This document shows positions 14,970-23,480 of a stretch of 47,466 nucleotides of DNA, one piece after another. Made by a program: the position numbers and the translations under genes. Source of the stretch: Candidatus Curtissbacteria bacterium (GTDB lineage: Bacteria; Patescibacteriota; Microgenomatia; Curtissbacterales; GWA2-41-24). Under the pieces are notes generated by a model. It ran no database searches. It had not been told where the DNA came from and saw only the letters and a program-made list of their open reading frames with translations. Where the stretch lies: contig JAUSJC010000008.1 of assembly GCA_030647775.1 (NCBI GenBank), positions 1-47,466 on the forward strand, read 5' to 3'. Every line of letters begins with the position of its first letter. The stretch's first letter is position 1.

Positions 14970-15846
14970 TTCAACTAAAAAAGTTCGGAAGGTAGTCATA
15001 CCTGCGGCGGGGTTTGGAACACGCTTTTTGCCGGCGACAAAGGCAATGCCCAAAGAAATGCTGCCGATTGTCGATAAGCCCATCATCCAGTATGTGGTGG
15101 AGCAGGCGGTCGAGGCGGGGGTGGAGCAGATTGTAATTGTTACAGGATGGCATAAAAGGGCGATTGAGGATCACTTTGATCGGCATTTTGAGCTCGAAGC
15201 GCGTCTGGAAAAAGATGGTAAGCTCGAGCAACTTGAGGAAGTGCGTAGGATTTCCGATCTTGCCGATTTTGTTTATGTGCGTCAGAAGGAACCACTCGGA
15301 AACGGCCATGCGGTTTTGGTAGCAAAAGAGGTAATTGGCGATGAACCATTTTTGGTGATGTGGGGCGATGAATTTTTCCAGGCAGATCCTTGTGCGCCAG
15401 CGCAGCTGGTTGCGGCGTTTGAACAGTTGGACGCTCCGGTTATTGCCGGAGTCCGTATCGAGAAAGAGGATCTTAGTAAATACGGAATTGCCGACATCAC
15501 GCCGGTAAAAGATAACATCTTTAAAATTAATAAGATCATCGAAAAACCGGCTATAAAAGATGCTCCTTCTAACTTGGCAACACACGGCAGTTATTTGTTT
15601 ACACCGGATATTTTTGAGATTTTGGAAGGTTTAAAACCCGGTCGCAGTGGGGAAATCTGGATCGCCGATGCCATCGCAAAATTAGTTGAGAAACGTGATG
15701 TTTACGCAGTAGAGCTGGCAAACGCCAAATATTACGACTGCGGGAGTAAGATTGGATATTTGAAGACGGTTATTGATCACGGGCTTGAGCATGATGATAC
15801 AAGCGGGGAACTGCGGGAGTACCTGAGACAGCTGAAGCTGTCGTGA
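14962..15846 (+). CDS. galU: UTP-glucose-1-phosphate uridylyltransferase
   Basis: 294 aa. It makes UDP-glucose for surface glycans and the galT reaction. It has the nucleotidyltransferase signature VVIPAAGFGTRFLPATKAMPKEMLPIVDKP, then VYVRQKEPLGNGHAV, MWGDEFFQ, IIEKP, HGSYLFTPDIF and ANAKYYDCGSKIGYLK, all typical of GalU. The start is the GTG 6 nt after GGAGG; 25 in-frame codons further upstream do not resemble the family. It begins VTSSTKKVRKVVIP. A second copy of KKVRKVVIPAAG lies 145 bp upstream, so the present start region appears to have been supplied by an insertion. Confidence 0.95.
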   Translation: MTSSTKKVRKVVIPAAGFGTRFLPATKAMPKEMLPIVDKPIIQYVVEQAVEAGVEQIVIVTGWHKRAIEDHFDRHFELEARLEKDGKLEQLEEVRRISDLADFVYVRQKEPLGNGHAVLVAKEVIGDEPFLVMWGDEFFQADPCAPAQLVAAFEQLDAPVIAGVRIEKEDLSKYGIADITPVKDNIFKINKIIEKPAIKDAPSNLATHGSYLFTPDIFEILEGLKPGRSGEIWIADAIAKLVEKRDVYAVELANAKYYDCGSKIGYLKTVIDHGLEHDDTSGELREYLRQLKLS

Positions 15847-16287
15847 ATGGTGAATAGTAAATGGTAAATAGATGGAGAGTTTTAAATTTGAGAATTTGGA
15901 AATTTGGAAACTTGCGTGTGAGTATGCGGATGAAGTCCATGAATTGATCAAAAGTTTTCCGTCTGACGAAAAGTTCAGCCTGATTGGGCAACTTAACCGA
16001 TCTACTTCTTCGATACCGGATAATATAGCAGAAGGTTCTGGAGCAACAACCGTAAAAGATTTTAGTAATTACCTTCAAACTTCCGTAAAGTCTGTTTACG
16101 AATCGGTTTCTCAGCTTTACAGGGCGTGGCGAAGAGGATATATTACAAACGAACAAAGGGCATATTTTTATGAGAAAGCGAAGACTTTGGTTGGGAAAAT
16201 TATGGCTTTCAAAAAAAGCATTAACGCAAGGGGCAGATTTTAGTCCCGCTTTTTCCATTTACTATTTTCCATTTACTATTTACTGCT
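15846..16287. mobile_element. Candidate cassette: S23-type gene between inverted repeats
   Basis: The left end reads ATGGTGAATAGTAAATGG and continues TAAATAG (15846-15871). The right end (16256-16287) is its inverted relative, CCATTTACTATTTTCCATTT followed by ACTATTTACTGC. They bracket one gene with 0 and about 10 bp to spare. Similar TAAATAGTAAATGG strings occur at 1932-1957 and 34219-34249. No target duplication or transposase was seen. Confidence 0.45.
15872..16243 (+). CDS. Four-helix-bundle (S23/23S-rRNA intervening sequence type) protein
   Basis: 123 aa. The signature is FENLEIWKLACEYADEVHELIKSFPSDEKFSLIGQ, then RSTSSIPDNIAEGSG and an all-helical remainder (NYLQTSVKSVYESVSQL). The family was first seen as ORFs inside 23S rRNA intervening sequences and forms pentameric four-helix bundles; its biochemical function is unsettled, though links to diversity-generating elements and nucleic-acid binding have been proposed. 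Here it is free-standing between galU and an ASCH gene and tightly enclosed by inverted repeats, suggesting that it moves as a cassette. Confidence 0.88.
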   Translation: MESFKFENLEIWKLACEYADEVHELIKSFPSDEKFSLIGQLNRSTSSIPDNIAEGSGATTVKDFSNYLQTSVKSVYESVSQLYRAWRRGYITNEQRAYFYEKAKTLVGKIMAFKKSINARGRF

Positions 16288-16288
16288 T

Positions 16289-16678
16289 ATGAAACACTTG
16301 GCGATATTTACGCTTGCTTCCACAAAAGACATTTTTTCTGGCAAGAAGAAAGTAGACGGCCGGTTTTCTAAAGTTAAAATTCCCCCCTTTGGCAAAGTTT
16401 GCGCCGGAGATATAGTTTTGATGAAAGTTTCCGGAGAAAAGATTGTCGGCCAGTTTTTGGTGGACCGGGTGATTAGCTTTGACCATCCGCGTGCGGAAGA
16501 ATTTGAATTTTTAAGAAAAAAGTATGGGCGAGAAATGGCAATGCCGGACTCATTTTGGCTGGCCCACGAGAAAGTTAATTATCTAACCTTAATGTTTATC
16601 CAGAACGTGACGAAATTTATTATTGCCCCGGAAGTACCGAAAAAAGATCTTAGGCCTTGGGTTGTTCTGGAGGATTAA
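16289..16678 (+). CDS. ASCH-domain protein
   Basis: 129 aa. SGKKKVDGRFSKVKIPPFGKVCAGDIVLMKV and EKIVGQFLVDRVI match the ASCH/PUA-like beta-barrel, a fold that binds RNA or modified nucleotides (some members hydrolyse N4-acetylcytidine). The C-terminal part is family-specific. The gene starts at the right end of the S23 cassette. Its last 29 bp overlap the 3' end of the convergent multi-winged-helix gene. Substrate unknown. Confidence 0.7.
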   Translation: MKHLAIFTLASTKDIFSGKKKVDGRFSKVKIPPFGKVCAGDIVLMKVSGEKIVGQFLVDRVISFDHPRAEEFEFLRKKYGREMAMPDSFWLAHEKVNYLTLMFIQNVTKFIIAPEVPKKDLRPWVVLED

Positions 16679-17978
16679 GAGTACTTACTGGACTGAAGAA
16701 GGTTCGGTGACTTTTTGGAGATTGTATCGGTGTAATTTCTCCTGATTTTATTAGTTGCTCGACGGCGCCTCTGATACTCGAACTGTAAAGATTCAGAAGG
16801 CGGCTAATAATCGATACAGTCAATTGTCCCGGATTTTGGACAATAAGGCGCTTTATTTCTTGAATTTTTGCTTCTTTATTCGCGTTTTTGTCTGGGGAGT
16901 TTTGGCAAAAACTTATTGCGATTTGTCGGAAAAGATCTAAGTAAGCTTTTTGATTAACCTTCAATTCCGAGCCGACGTCGTTAATTTCTTGGCCCTCTAT
17001 GTTTTGGCTCCATTTTACAAGCGGTTCGACGACCTGTTCGACAACCTTTCGGCCCAAAAATGTTAGCGAAACGTCTGAATAATGATATTTGTAAAATTTA
17101 TCCCTTGCCAAAAGCCCTTCACGAGCGAAATGGGAAAGGATTCCCTCCGTTGTCAGCCGATCCGCTCGATTATACTTTTTTTTAATGAATTGAGTTACAC
17201 TGTCGGTAGTAATGGGAATGCCTAAACCCGCTAGCACATCTATGGCCTCTTTGGTTCGTGGTGAATATATTGATAAGGATTTCCTTTGGTTGTCTGTATA
17301 AATTGGCCAGTTCGAAAAGTTACTACCCCTTTCCGTTATTTGGTAAGTCACCACCGATTGTCCGGCTCCAAGATCTGCGCTTTCTAAGGTGACGAGCCCG
17401 GCTGCTTCAAGTTTCTGGAGATGTTTTGATAATGTGTCCTCGGGGGTGTCAGTATTGCGAGCTAGGTCCACAATCCTTAACTGATTTTCTCTAGACAAAG
17501 TTCTAAGAATCTGTACGCGTACGGTAGAGGTGGTTCTTACTATGTTCCCTTGACTGTCTACTTTACTTTGGGATTTATTACCAAATACTGATATGGGGTC
17601 TACCCCAAGGTCCAGAAGCCTTTGCCAGGTGAAAATGAGGACAGGCTTAATTTTGATACCAAAGTCTGTCAGTGACCATTCCATATCGTCCAATGTTGAT
17701 TTTGCCACAAGGCCAAGAGGTTCTATAGAATAAAGGTAGCCCTGCGTGGTCCACGGGGTTACAACTTTCATGCCGGCCGTTTCATTCATGGCTTTATCTA
17801 TGTTTACGTAAGTCTCCCACTGTTTTGTCGAAGGCATAGTTAAAACAGTTAACGTCCTGGCTCCGTTTTGCGCTATTTTTAATAGAGTGCTTAGGCGTAG
17901 GCGCTGTTCGGACGTTTCTACCCTCTCGACTTTTCTATTTGCCGGAGATTCATTGATAGGTCTTTCCATTGTTGTCAT
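16650..17978 (-). CDS. Multi-winged-helix transcription regulator-like protein
   Basis: 442 aa from the ATG 8 nt after TATACT (17987-17992, minus strand); a GTG one codon earlier is possible. Several winged-helix-like units can be seen: about 85-120 (TTQGYLYSIEPLGLVAKS), an ArsR-like domain about 150-215 (VRVQILRTLSRENQLRIVDLA, LSKHLQKLEAAGLVTLES), about 250-310 (VTQFIKKKYN, ILSHFAREGLLARDKF) and a C-terminal one about 375-430 (LTVSIISRLLNLYSSSIRGAVEQL). No ligand or catalytic motif was seen. It may bind DNA at composite sites. No known full-length family is recognised. Confidence 0.55.
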   Translation of the reverse strand: MTTMERPINESPANRKVERVETSEQRLRLSTLLKIAQNGARTLTVLTMPSTKQWETYVNIDKAMNETAGMKVVTPWTTQGYLYSIEPLGLVAKSTLDDMEWSLTDFGIKIKPVLIFTWQRLLDLGVDPISVFGNKSQSKVDSQGNIVRTTSTVRVQILRTLSRENQLRIVDLARNTDTPEDTLSKHLQKLEAAGLVTLESADLGAGQSVVTYQITERGSNFSNWPIYTDNQRKSLSIYSPRTKEAIDVLAGLGIPITTDSVTQFIKKKYNRADRLTTEGILSHFAREGLLARDKFYKYHYSDVSLTFLGRKVVEQVVEPLVKWSQNIEGQEINDVGSELKVNQKAYLDLFRQIAISFCQNSPDKNANKEAKIQEIKRLIVQNPGQLTVSIISRLLNLYSSSIRGAVEQLIKSGEITPIQSPKSHRTFFSPVSTLNPPEQPKA

Positions 17979-18022
17979 CACCCTATAGTATAGTACATTT
18001 GGATGGTGTCCAGCAATTAGTG

Positions 18023-18382
18023 TTAGACCTTAAATTTTCCCATGCGGATTTTGGGGCCGCCAATTCCAAGCTTCCATAGCTTATAGCGGTTGTGGGTGGA
18101 GGAGACGATGATGCGGTCCGATTGCTGCAAAAGTAAGCGCGTCACAAATTTGGGAACGGGCGGGTTTTCAAAACCCTGAATCCAGAAAAATTTTTTGCCG
18201 GAGAGCCTTGACAGAAGGACTGCGGCCATCTGCTGGGGTTTGGGCTTTTGGATCCAGATAAAATCGAATCTTTTTCTATTTTTAATCTTTTTGAAAGTTT
18301 GGCCAAACGAGGTGTGTTCCTTAATGGTGAGGATGCGGGGGTGAGACACCAAAATCGGTTTAAAGTTTTTTACATATGACAC
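18023..18382 (-). CDS. GT4-like glycosyltransferase N-domain, probably truncated
   Basis: 119 aa resembling part of a GT4 N-terminal domain: KRFDFIWIQKPKPQQMAAVLLSRLSGKKFFWIQGFENPP and DRIIVSSTHNRYKLWKLGI. The C-terminal donor-binding domain is absent, so it cannot be a complete GT-B transferase. It could be a decayed gene or a small conserved protein derived from one. The flanks are rich in short repeats. The gene stands alone between two unrelated genes. Confidence 0.45.
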   Translation of the reverse strand: MSYVKNFKPILVSHPRILTIKEHTSFGQTFKKIKNRKRFDFIWIQKPKPQQMAAVLLSRLSGKKFFWIQGFENPPVPKFVTRLLLQQSDRIIVSSTHNRYKLWKLGIGGPKIRMGKFKV

Positions 18383-18654
18383 AAAGTTAAGTTAATGGTT
18401 GATGGTTGATTGTTCATAGTAAGAAGGATTTCTAGCTTGGAATTTAACATCAAAACTCCGACTTAGCAATAGGGAGAAATTGGATCAAAAGCGGTCAATA
18501 AAACCATGAACTATGAACGATGAACTATTTACTTATCTTTGCTACACTGGAAGTAGCTAGGCTATTAGGTTTTTAGGACATTAGGCTTTTAGGAGATTTT
18601 ACCCAATTGCCCAATAACCCAATTACCTAACGACCTACTCGAGGGGGTGATTTT
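18383..18654. repeat. Repeat-filled intergenic stretch
   Basis: Tandem-like short repeats: GTTAATGGTTGATGGTTGATTG near 18395, ATGAACTATGAACGATGAAC near 18505, AGGCTATTAGGTTTTTAGG near 18559, and CCAATTGCCCAATAACCCAA near 18604. The last two are inverted relatives of each other. The stretch ends in GAGGGGGTGA, the ribosome-binding site of the next gene. No ORF is supported. Confidence 0.6.
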
Positions 18655-18927
18655 ATGTCTGACGATTCAGATTACAAAAGTCTGCTTTCGGATCTAATCC
18701 GCAAACAAATGGTGATGTTAGGGCCAGCGGTTGCTCTTTCCAAAGCCAGGAAGGTTACCGGTTTAAGTGTGGATGAAAGTGGGGAAGTGAGCGCAATTTC
18801 GGGAGATCCGCAAGAGGCGCTTAAGGCACTAGCCGGTGAATATATGGCACTTTCCGGGCAGATCGCGCAAATGACACTCGACTCGCTTTTGGAAAAATAT
18901 CCGGGAATTAAAAAACAAAACAGCTAA
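18655..18927 (+). CDS. Small conserved-looking protein before a histidine kinase, 90 aa
   Basis: It starts MSDDSDYKSLLSDLIRKQMV after a strong GAGGGGGTGA ribosome-binding site. The central part is QEALKALAGEYMALSGQIAQ and the end is LLEKYPGIKKQNS; helices are predicted, with no membrane segment. It ends one base before the GTG of the kinase gene, so the two are co-translated. It probably belongs to the signalling unit (sensor partner or regulator), but no family is recognised. Confidence 0.6.
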   Translation: MSDDSDYKSLLSDLIRKQMVMLGPAVALSKARKVTGLSVDESGEVSAISGDPQEALKALAGEYMALSGQIAQMTLDSLLEKYPGIKKQNS

Positions 18928-18928
18928 C

Positions 18929-20665
18929 GTGGATCTGACGACGCTTTCTTTAGCTACCATAACAATTATTGGCACGCTTGCCGGGATCGCCGGTTACTTT
19001 TTGATGCGCCAAAAGTTTGAGCGCGAGCTGGAAATAGGTCGTACAAGGCAGGAGATGCTTTCACAGAAAGCTTATGAGACGGCGGTTTTAGCAGAGATTG
19101 GCGACAGGATTGGCTATTCTCTGGATGGGGCTAAGATCGTAGAAATTATTTCGGGGTCACTGGGGAAACTTTTGCCCTACAGTGCGGTTTCCTACATTAT
19201 CCTAGATCCGAAAGAGAGCAGGATTAAATTCTTCTGTATGGTTTCCGAGACGGTTTCGTCTGATTTTGTCCGTGAGGTAAAAACCAAAATGCTGGCGGCG
19301 GTAACGGAGATGAATCAGGAGCCGGTAGTTGACAGCCAGATCGATGAGACGATTTCCGGCGCAATTTTGGATGACACGCAAGCGGATACGGTAGCCTCGT
19401 TTTTTAATTTGCCGGTCATAATTTCGGGGAAACTTGCCGGCCTTATTAATGTTTCTTCAAAAATGCCCGGACAATACGGCGAGAAAAACACCGAGGTTTT
19501 ATATAGGATTGCTAAGCAGGCTTCGGAAGCAGTTTCCAGGCTTCAGGATGTTTTGGAAAATGAAAAGGGAAGGCTGGCGCAGGCTGTGGATTCCCTTTCC
19601 GACGGGCTTCTGATGGTTGATACCAAATACCAGCTTGCCATCGTTAATAAAAAACTCAAAAATCTTCTTGGAGTTGGCGAAAAACCGGAAATTTTTGATA
19701 TTGTCAACGCGCTTTCCGGGCAGCTCGACTTAAGGACAAAGATGGAAGAGGCAACTCGCAAGGGAGAAGTTGCGCTTCAGGAAATTAATGTCAAGGATAA
19801 AACCCTGCAGGTCTTTGCCGACCGGGTGATGGACCGGGATAATACTCGCCCTATGGGCGTGGTGGTGCTTTTCCATGATATTACCGATGCCAGGGCACTT
19901 GAGAGGCTGCGATCCGACTTTACTTCGATGATGGTGCATGAGCTGCGGGCGCCGTTAACTTCCATTAGGTCTTCTGTTGAAATTTTGAAACCGGAAGCCG
20001 AGAAGAGCGAAAACGAAAAGAAATATCTGGGGATTATTGATTCAACTTCCGGGATAATGCTGGAACTTGTTAACGACCTTTTGGACGTTGCCAAACTGGA
20101 ATCGGGGAAGTTTGACATTATTGGCGCAAATGATGACCTTGGTGCGGTCATAAAGGAACGGGCAGAAAGTTTTGAACCGGTGGCGGGTGCTAAAAACCTC
20201 AAGATTACAGTTAATATTGAGGAGGGGCTGCCGCAAGCCTACTTTGATAAAATCCGTACCAGACAGGTTCTTTCCAATTTGCTCTCAAACGCTGTTAAAT
20301 ATTCCCAGACCGGGGCGATTACGGTTGGCGCCAAAAAGGAAGCTGTAAACGGGAACACGGTTGACATTTTAGTTTCTGTTGCCGATACTGGAATTGGTAT
20401 CGACGCGGAGGATATTGAAAAATTGTTTTCCAGATTTGGCCAGCTGGCTGCCGGCAGAAGTGCAGGAGCAACCAAGAGTTCCGGCCTCGGGCTTTTTATT
20501 GCCAAAGGGATAGTCGAAGGACAAGGAGGGAAGATCTGGGTTGAATCGCAGGGGGCAGGAACCGGAAGCACATTTTATTTCACGGTGCCAATTGGGCGCG
20601 AAGAGCATAAAACAGTAGAGGAACACCCGATAGTTTTTTCGACAAAGAAGGTAGCACAAGCATAA
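18929..20665 (+). CDS. Membrane-anchored GAF/PAS sensor histidine kinase
   Basis: 578 aa. One N-terminal transmembrane helix (about 6-25), a GAF-like domain (about 50-205), a PAS-like domain (about 218-325; AVDSLSDGLLMVDTKYQLAIV), HisKA with phospho-acceptor H337 in MVHELRAPLTSIRSS, then HATPase: N box LSNLLSNAVKYSQTG, G1 VADTGIGID, F box LFSRFGQL and G2 SSGLGLFIAKG. GTG start one base after the preceding gene. The sensory part is mainly cytoplasmic. The receiver-only regulator follows 4 bp later, making this a cognate pair. Confidence 0.93.
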   Translation: MDLTTLSLATITIIGTLAGIAGYFLMRQKFERELEIGRTRQEMLSQKAYETAVLAEIGDRIGYSLDGAKIVEIISGSLGKLLPYSAVSYIILDPKESRIKFFCMVSETVSSDFVREVKTKMLAAVTEMNQEPVVDSQIDETISGAILDDTQADTVASFFNLPVIISGKLAGLINVSSKMPGQYGEKNTEVLYRIAKQASEAVSRLQDVLENEKGRLAQAVDSLSDGLLMVDTKYQLAIVNKKLKNLLGVGEKPEIFDIVNALSGQLDLRTKMEEATRKGEVALQEINVKDKTLQVFADRVMDRDNTRPMGVVVLFHDITDARALERLRSDFTSMMVHELRAPLTSIRSSVEILKPEAEKSENEKKYLGIIDSTSGIMLELVNDLLDVAKLESGKFDIIGANDDLGAVIKERAESFEPVAGAKNLKITVNIEEGLPQAYFDKIRTRQVLSNLLSNAVKYSQTGAITVGAKKEAVNGNTVDILVSVADTGIGIDAEDIEKLFSRFGQLAAGRSAGATKSSGLGLFIAKGIVEGQGGKIWVESQGAGTGSTFYFTVPIGREEHKTVEEHPIVFSTKKVAQA

Positions 20666-20669
20666 GAAT

Positions 20670-21053
20670 ATGGCCAATATAATCATAGTTGAAGATGATA
20701 TTAATCTGTCTACTATTTATAAACAGAAGCTGACCGAGGGGGGGCACAATGTTACTGTCGTACCCGATACGGAAGCGGTCAAGCAGATTTTAACAGTGAA
20801 GCCAAGCTTGGTGCTTTTGGATATTTTAATGCCCAATGTTTCGGGTTTGGATATTTTGCGTGAAGTGAAGGCGGATACGATGGGATCCGTTATCCCGATT
20901 ATACTTCTTACCAATGTTGCCGAGGATACAAGTATTGCCAAGGGTTTGCAGTATGGTGCCTACGGTTACCTTTTGAAATCAGAAACTACCCCTGACCAGG
21001 TTTTGTCCAGAGTGAACATGGCACTTGAAGAAACGGTTCCGGCGGCTCCTTAA
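20670..21053 (+). CDS. Receiver-only response regulator
   Basis: 127 aa CheY-like receiver: acidic pair IIIVEDD (9-10), phospho-acceptor D51 in VLLDILMP, T81 in ILLTN and K103 in YLLKSE. It has no output domain, so it must act through protein contacts (pilus motor, another kinase or polymerase), or be a phosphate relay. It lies 4 bp after the kinase. The C-terminus is a short Pro/Ala tail. Confidence 0.92.
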   Translation: MANIIIVEDDINLSTIYKQKLTEGGHNVTVVPDTEAVKQILTVKPSLVLLDILMPNVSGLDILREVKADTMGSVIPIILLTNVAEDTSIAKGLQYGAYGYLLKSETTPDQVLSRVNMALEETVPAAP

Positions 21054-21117
21054 GAGTACCGGGGTTAAAAGGCCGCCGGTCCATGAGGGCCTCTGGCCGG
21101 AGGGAGGTGATTAATTT

Positions 21118-21294
21118 ATGAAATTTGATATGAAAGCTTGTACACAACCTCACGCACTTTTACATAGTCTAACAGGTATTGGTCTCGGTCTTATTCTTGT
21201 TGCTCTTGTGCCAAGCCTGGTTGCTAATGCTTTGATGTTTGGTGTCGTTGTCGTTGTTGTCGGCGTTGTCGGCGAAATGATGGTTAAGAAGTGA
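21118..21294 (+). CDS. Small membrane protein, 58 aa
   Basis: It starts MKFDMKACTQPHALLHSLTG after GGAGGGAGGTGATTAATTT. Two hydrophobic stretches (about 19-37 and 40-52, the latter VVVVVVGVVG) make a transmembrane hairpin ending EMMVKK. It lies 64 bp after the response regulator on the same strand, so it could be part of that unit. A hairpin with TCGAAA/TTTCGA and CCGG/CCGG arms follows its stop. No family recognised. Confidence 0.6.
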   Translation: MKFDMKACTQPHALLHSLTGIGLGLILVALVPSLVANALMFGVVVVVVGVVGEMMVKK

Positions 21295-21387
21295 TCGAAA
21301 ACCTTTCCGGTTTAAAGGCCGGTAAGCGTTTCGAGCTTGATTGTTTTTTGTGGAGAATTTGGCCCCGTTCAGTTTACATGAATGGGG

Positions 21388-21416
21388 TTGACATTGAGTG
21401 ACTGTGCCTATAAAAT
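21388..21416 (+). promoter_or_regulatory. Promoter of the RRM protein gene
   Basis: TTGACA (21388-21393), a 17 nt spacer and TAAAAT (21411-21416). The resulting 5' UTR is about 120 nt long and AT-rich. A CCCCGTTC/GAATGGGG hairpin overlaps the upstream side. Confidence 0.75.
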
Positions 21417-21541
21417 ATGGTTATCGCCAGTATTTGGGCGGGAGCAAGAACTATATAAGTTTACATTTTATTTCCCCATTTTTAATGTCCCATATATTTT
21501 TAAACTAAATTTATCGTGAAGAAAGGAGAGTGATTTTTTAA

Positions 21542-21808
21542 ATGTCAGCAAAATTATTTGTAGGCAGTTTGCCGTTTACAACGACTTCAGACGAACTTAG
21601 AGAAGTTTTCGCCAAAGCCGGGCAAGTTACCGAAGCTAATGTCGTTATGGATAAAATGACAGGCCGATCGAGAGGATTCGGATTTGTCGAAATGGCAACA
21701 GAGGAAGATGCGAAAAAAGCAATTGATTCTTTGAACGGAACCGAAGTCGGTGGACGCAAGATCTTTGTTTCTGAAGCAAAACCTCAAGCACCAAGAGACG
21801 ACCGTTAA
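21542..21808 (+). CDS. RRM-domain RNA-binding protein
   Basis: 88 aa single RNA-recognition motif: RNP2 LFVGSLPF (5-12) and RNP1 RGFGFVEM (about 44-51), with the usual aromatic residues for RNA stacking, and a short charged tail ending APRDDR. This resembles cyanobacterial Rbp and other bacterial cold-induced RRM proteins. The ribosome-binding site is GAAAGGAGAG. The gene has its own promoter, a long AT-rich leader and a terminator, typical of a highly expressed monocistronic gene, possibly cold-regulated through the leader (inference). Confidence 0.95.
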   Translation: MSAKLFVGSLPFTTTSDELREVFAKAGQVTEANVVMDKMTGRSRGFGFVEMATEEDAKKAIDSLNGTEVGGRKIFVSEAKPQAPRDDR

Positions 21809-21841
21809 ATTTTCTTTTGAAAATTTGAATTTGGCAAGAGC

Positions 21842-21863
21842 GCGCACTAATGTGTGCTTTTTT
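21842..21863 (+). terminator. Intrinsic terminator of the RRM gene
   Basis: GCGCAC-TAAT-GTGTGC (one G-U pair) followed by six T, 34 bp after the stop codon. Confidence 0.75.
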
Positions 21864-21879
21864 GCCGTGGATTAGTTCA

Positions 21880-22176
21880 TCAGGTTTTATTCGGCAGGCT
21901 ATTTATGAGGGCGTCGAATTTAGCGAGCGTTGCTTTCTGCTTTGCATCAATTGGTTTTTCCCCATAAACCTCATGAGTAATATTTAGGGCGGAATCTTTT
22001 TCTCCGGTGTTTATTAAATGCTTGAAAGTAGTAGAGATAGCTAGGGTAAAGGCTTCGTTGCCATTGAATTCTTCCCTATCTTCAATAAGTCTGCGAAGTA
22101 TTTTGCGATAATATTCTTTTCCAGGTTCTGGTAATGTTGTAACTGCACCCTCTGTACCTTCCCGTTCGGTGACCAT
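21880..22176 (-). CDS. Hypothetical protein, 98 aa
   Basis: Soluble, with a helical middle (KEYYRKILRRLIEDREEF, AFTLAISTTFKHLIN) and the end KFDALINSLPNKT. No signal peptide, metal motif or known fold was seen. It sits alone between the RRM terminator and the peptidase gene, on the strand of the latter. No function can be given. Confidence 0.5.
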   Translation of the reverse strand: MVTEREGTEGAVTTLPEPGKEYYRKILRRLIEDREEFNGNEAFTLAISTTFKHLINTGEKDSALNITHEVYGEKPIDAKQKATLAKFDALINSLPNKT

Positions 22177-22228
22177 AGCTTAGCCTCTAGCTAAATTTAA
22201 GAACTTTATGAGGCGGAAAGCAAGGTGG

Positions 22229-23434
22229 CTAGATTTCAATAAGATCTTTTTGAGTTTTTCCTAAAACTTTTGCTCTGCCGCCTTTGATGACGACGAGATC
22301 TTCGATCCTGACGCCGCCCCAAGGGAAATAAAGGCCGGGTTCGACGGAAAAGACCATGTTTTCCAAAAGGATTTCTTCCGGTGGCTGTTTAATTTTTGAG
22401 GGAAGTAATGGAGCCGGCCTAAGACTTGGTTTTTCGTGGACTTCTAAGCCGATACCGTGACCCAGGCCGTGCAGAAAGTAATCATGCAGATTATTCTGGC
22501 GAAAGAGAGCATTTGCCAATTCGTGGGCGTCATGAGCCTTTAAGCCGTGATTGATTTTGGAAATAGCTTCCTTTTGAGCTTTGAGGACATGGTGAAAAAC
22601 GTTCTTATACTCATCTTTTGCCTTTCCGATAAAAATAGTCCGGGAAAGGTCGGCGCAGTAATTTTGGTATTTGGCGCCGAAATCAAAAAGCAAAACTTCG
22701 CCTGCTTTAATTTTTCTCTTACCGGTGAAGTAATGAGGAAGACCGGAATTTGGGCCGGAGGCAATAATTGATTCAAAGGCCAAACCCTCACCCCCAAGTG
22801 ATTTGATGATTTTGGCAAGATGCTCGGCAATTTCCTCTTCGGTCTGGCCAACTTTTAGAGTCGGGAGGATTTTTTCAAAGGCTTTTTGGGAAATAACTTG
22901 GGCCTTTTCGATCTTGGCAATTTCATCGGCGGTTTTGATGATTCTTTGAGATTCGATAAGATCACGGAAAGGAATCAATTTTATATTGTTCGAGGACGAA
23001 GTCCGAGAACTATTTTTAGTAGACTTCTCACTACCGTTCGAAGAATAAAGTAAGGATTTGATTTGCTTGTGTTCCAGGAAAGTTAAGTTGCCTTCTTCAA
23101 AGCCCACGCGTTTGCGGTTTTTAAGAAGGTCCTCCATGAATTTGAAAATTTCATTGCGTTCGTTGGCGATTTTGATGCCTAAATCTTTGGATTTGAGTTT
23201 ATTCGCCTCGTTTTGATAAAGACGGGCGGTGATTAACGTTGCCCCACTTCGTCCGGCAGAGCCGGACTTCGAGGGGTAAACTTTTGGATTAAAAATGAGG
23301 ATTGACTCACGCTCCGTCGGTGAAAGGCCCTTGAAACCTGTCAGGTAAAAGATGTTTACGGGGTTGGTGACGATAAAGCCGTCAAGATTATTCTGCTTTA
23401 AAATAGCCTGAAATTGCGCCAGCCTGTTTTGCAT
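22229..23434 (-). CDS. pepP: M24-family Xaa-Pro aminopeptidase
   Basis: 401 aa. An N-terminal creatinase-like domain (about 1-165) is followed by the pita-bread metallopeptidase domain. Metal ligands: Asp pair in LLFDFGAKYQNYCADLSRT, His in HGLGHGIGLEVHEKP, Glu in MVFSVEPGLYFP and Glu in GVRIEDLVVI. It cleaves X-Pro N-termini or dipeptides in the cytoplasm; PepQ is an alternative name. Two in-frame palindrome insertions lie in the N-domain (YPSKSGSAGRSGATLIT, 23244-23279; SSNGSEKSTKNSSRTSS, about 22990-23045), away from the active site. A TrpR-like operator copy and -10 box lie 49 bp upstream. Confidence 0.9.
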   Translation of the reverse strand: MQNRLAQFQAILKQNNLDGFIVTNPVNIFYLTGFKGLSPTERESILIFNPKVYPSKSGSAGRSGATLITARLYQNEANKLKSKDLGIKIANERNEIFKFMEDLLKNRKRVGFEEGNLTFLEHKQIKSLLYSSNGSEKSTKNSSRTSSSNNIKLIPFRDLIESQRIIKTADEIAKIEKAQVISQKAFEKILPTLKVGQTEEEIAEHLAKIIKSLGGEGLAFESIIASGPNSGLPHYFTGKRKIKAGEVLLFDFGAKYQNYCADLSRTIFIGKAKDEYKNVFHHVLKAQKEAISKINHGLKAHDAHELANALFRQNNLHDYFLHGLGHGIGLEVHEKPSLRPAPLLPSKIKQPPEEILLENMVFSVEPGLYFPWGGVRIEDLVVIKGGRAKVLGKTQKDLIEI

Positions 23435-23480
23435 AATACTGGATTTTAGCAGATTATGAGGGAAAGAGCAGAAACTTAGT

